A DNA stretch of 6,155 nt from Collinsella sp. (lineage in GTDB: Bacteria; Actinomycetota; Coriobacteriia; Coriobacteriales; Coriobacteriaceae): NCBI GenBank assembly GCA_019414465.1, contig DXLY01000107.1, positions 1-6,155 of the forward strand, in the 5' to 3' direction. Under the pieces are notes generated by a model, which was given only the letters and a program-made list of their open reading frames with translations, was not told where the DNA came from and did not search any database. Positions 4,860 to 6,155 of the stretch are shown here, in pieces (the stretch's first letter is position 1; the number at the start of each line of letters is the position of its first letter). Position numbers and translations under genes: made by a program.

Positions 4860-4915
4860 AAAAATAGCTTGACGTTTAGACGCTTCTCGTGCTTTAGAAG
4901 CTGACTATAAAGCTA
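4860..4915 (-). terminator. Terminator overlapping the hydrolase stop codon
   Basis: The minus-strand stem base is TAGCTT (4910-4915), whose first three bases are the TAG stop of the hydrolase gene. It pairs with AAGCTA (4865-4870), directly followed by UUUUU (complement of 4860-4864). Inside is a perfect GCTTCT/AGAAGC stem (4896-4901 with 4882-4887) with an eight-base loop. The stem is interrupted by unpaired stretches, so strength is uncertain, but position and U-run are right for separating rel-hydrolase transcription from fba. Confidence 0.55.
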
Positions 4916-5596
4916 CACCTGCATGAAAGTGTTCTGCATGAGCTCGCGTGCCATGGTGGTCGAATCGCCATGGCCGGTTAAGCAAACGGTGTCGGGCGGA
5001 AGAAGCCGGGCGAGCTTGGAGAGCGAGCGCAGAATCGCCGCCTCGTCTCCGCCGGAAAGATCGGTGCGGCCGTGCCCACCCGGAAACAGGGTGTCGCCCA
5101 CAAAGGCGATGTTCCCCTGCTCGGTGGCAGCAAACAAGACGATCCCGCCCGGCGTATGCCCTGGTGTCTCGATCACCTGCAGGCAGATATCGCCCACCTC
5201 GAGAGCATCGCCCTGGGCGAGCAGGCGCGTCGGCTCCCCAGGGTCGGGCGTCTCAATGCCCCACATAGCTCGCTGTTCCTCGATGTTCGCATGCGGCACC
5301 GCCACATCCTTAGCACACAGCTCATACTGACAGCCCTCGCCAACGGTGGTTCGCACGCCGGCAACACCACCAACATGATCGGCATGGCCATGAGTGCATA
5401 CGGCGCCAAGCATGCGTACGCCGGGATGCTTGGCTCGAATATGCTCTACCAAGCGCTCGCCTTCCCATGCGGGGTCGATAATCACACACTCATTGTCCGA
5501 AATAACAGCATAGCTATTGGTCTGAATGGGACCGTTTACGAGCGTCTCGATCTCGACCGATCCCTTGGGAGTTACATCCAAGGACACACCACTCAT
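4913..5596 (-). CDS. MBL-fold metal-dependent hydrolase, glyoxalase II-like
   Basis: This 227-residue cytosolic protein has all metallo-beta-lactamase-fold metal motifs: T-H-G-H-A-D-H at 68-74 (His69, His71, Asp73, His74), His147 in ETPGHTPGG, Asp168 in FVGDTLFPGGHGRTDL and His209 in TGHGDS. The GDTLF-GGHGRTDL form is typical of small single-domain glyoxalase II-like (YcbL-type) proteins, which lack the C-terminal substrate domain of true glyoxalase II. The substrate could be a thioester or another ester and cannot be read from sequence. No signal peptide is present. The ATG at 5594-5596 has AGGAG at 5603-5607, six bases upstream. It lies 84 bp after rel on the same strand; an MBL hydrolase next to rel is a common actinobacterial arrangement, and the two are probably co-transcribed, modulated by a hairpin in the gap. 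Fold call is confident, reaction uncertain. Confidence 0.92.
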   Translation of the reverse strand: MSGVSLDVTPKGSVEIETLVNGPIQTNSYAVISDNECVIIDPAWEGERLVEHIRAKHPGVRMLGAVCTHGHADHVGGVAGVRTTVGEGCQYELCAKDVAVPHANIEEQRAMWGIETPDPGEPTRLLAQGDALEVGDICLQVIETPGHTPGGIVLFAATEQGNIAFVGDTLFPGGHGRTDLSGGDEAAILRSLSKLARLLPPDTVCLTGHGDSTTMARELMQNTFMQV

Positions 5597-5616
5597 GTCC
5601 CTCTCCTCTCTATAGA

Positions 5617-5644
5617 ACTCGAGGCATCAAACGATGCCTCGAGT
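5617..5644 (-). promoter_or_regulatory. 12-bp perfect hairpin between rel and the hydrolase gene
   Basis: ACTCGAGGCATC (5617-5628) and GATGCCTCGAGT (5633-5644) pair perfectly around a four-base loop. It lies 36 bp after the rel stop and nine bases before the hydrolase Shine-Dalgarno. The sequence following it on the minus strand (TCTATAGAGAGG) has no U-run, so it is a poor intrinsic terminator. It could be an mRNA processing or stability element that sets relative expression of the two genes. Confidence 0.6.
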
Positions 5645-5680
5645 GTAGCGAATATCGATAATGTGGCACGTTCGTCGCGA

Positions 5681-6155
5681 CTAAACGCGGCGCTTAAGCT
5701 GGGCTCCACCCTCGCCGGGCATCAGGCGGCGCGCGTCGTAGACCGAGTCAACGCTGCTGATGGAGGCTAGCAGCGGATCCAGCCCACTCGCGTCCGAGAT
5801 CTCGACCATAAAGCGTAGGGTTGCAATACCCTCGCGGTTGGTCGACGTGGCGGCAGAAAGGATATTGCCGCCCGCATCGCCAATGGCAATGGTGACATCC
5901 TTGAGCAGGCCCATGCGGTCCAGGCACTCGACCACGATCTCGACCTGGAAGAGGGTGTCGGCAGCGCCGTCCCACTCCACTTCGATCATGCGCTCGGGAT
6001 GCTCCATAAGACCCTTGACGTTGGGGCAGTTGGCGCGATGCACCGAAACGCCACGACCGCGCGTGATGAAGCCGACGATATCGTCGCCCGTCACCGGATT
6101 ACAGCAATGCGCCAGACGGACCAGCAGTCCGCTGTTGCTCTCGCCCTTGACGATA
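5681..6155 (-). CDS. rel: RelA/SpoT-family (p)ppGpp synthetase/hydrolase, C-terminal part
   Basis: Only the last 157 codons are in the window; the frame (first full codon at 6152-6154) runs off the right edge, so the HD hydrolase, synthetase and TGS domains lie outside. Long Rel enzymes make and degrade (p)ppGpp in the stringent response while bound to the ribosome. Visible are the zinc-finger/conserved-cysteine domain LVRLAHCCNPVTGDDIVGFI (visible residues 11-30) with the Cys-Cys pair, then TRGRGVSVHRANCPN with His39 and Cys43, and a C-terminal ACT/RRM domain from about 69 (FQVEIVVECLDRMGLLKDVT) through NILSAATSTNREGIATLRFMVEI to the end. These parts contact the A-site and tRNA in ribosome-bound Rel. 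The GTG at 6092-6094 is an internal valine, not a start. The MBL hydrolase follows 84 bp downstream. Family call is secure; bifunctionality cannot be judged from this fragment. Confidence 0.96.
   Translation of the reverse strand, partial: IVKGESNSGLLVRLAHCCNPVTGDDIVGFITRGRGVSVHRANCPNVKGLMEHPERMIEVEWDGAADTLFQVEIVVECLDRMGLLKDVTIAIGDAGGNILSAATSTNREGIATLRFMVEISDASGLDPLLASISSVDSVYDARRLMPGEGGAQLKRRV

Noticed and set aside
5681..6094. A separate 137-residue ACT-domain protein starting at GTG 6094
   Set aside because: The frame continues upstream through the conserved Rel LVRLAHCCNPVTGDD segment to the window edge, so it is the tail of rel.

Overview
The window looks like a chromosomal housekeeping segment from a high-GC gut actinobacterium. 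The Rel, IF3, L20 and class II aldolase sequences, the codon use and the gene set suggest a Coriobacteriia member such as Collinsella or a relative. This assignment is inference from recall of those protein families; no search was run. Every confidently called gene lies on the minus strand, so the functional order runs from the right edge to the left.

Region by region, in transcription order: (1) the C-terminal 157 residues of a long RelA/SpoT-type (p)ppGpp enzyme, cut by the right edge (5681-6155); (2) a metallo-beta-lactamase-fold hydrolase of the glyoxalase II-like type (4913-5596), preceded by a 12-bp perfect hairpin and followed by a terminator that begins in its own stop codon; (3) class II fructose-bisphosphate aldolase, fba (3851-4717), with its own extended -10 promoter; (4) a 350-bp gap holding two related copies of a roughly 98-bp repeat and a 92-nt imperfect hairpin; (5) a cytoplasmic transglutaminase-like cysteine protein (2066-3499) with a recognisable promoter; (6) tRNA-Leu(CAA) with encoded CCA and its terminator (1898-2026); (7) a downstream duplicate of only the 3' end of that tRNA plus its terminator, separated from the tRNA by a palindrome-rich insert; (8) the translation operon infC-rpmI-rplT (309-1493) behind an attenuator-like leader, closed by a terminator at 251-287; (9) about 250 bp at the left edge with several small hairpins and no gene I can support.

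The most informative points are regulatory. infC has a strong Shine-Dalgarno placed for an AUA start codon, recalling the rare AUU start used for IF3 autocontrol in E. coli. Its leader can form either a long hairpin or an overlapping terminator that ends within a few bases of the Shine-Dalgarno, which is the logic of L20-controlled leaders of this operon in Firmicutes. The tRNA-Leu neighbourhood looks like the scar of a tandem duplication or of an excised or degraded integrating element. I found no CRISPR array, insertion sequence, phage genes or clearly new multi-gene system.
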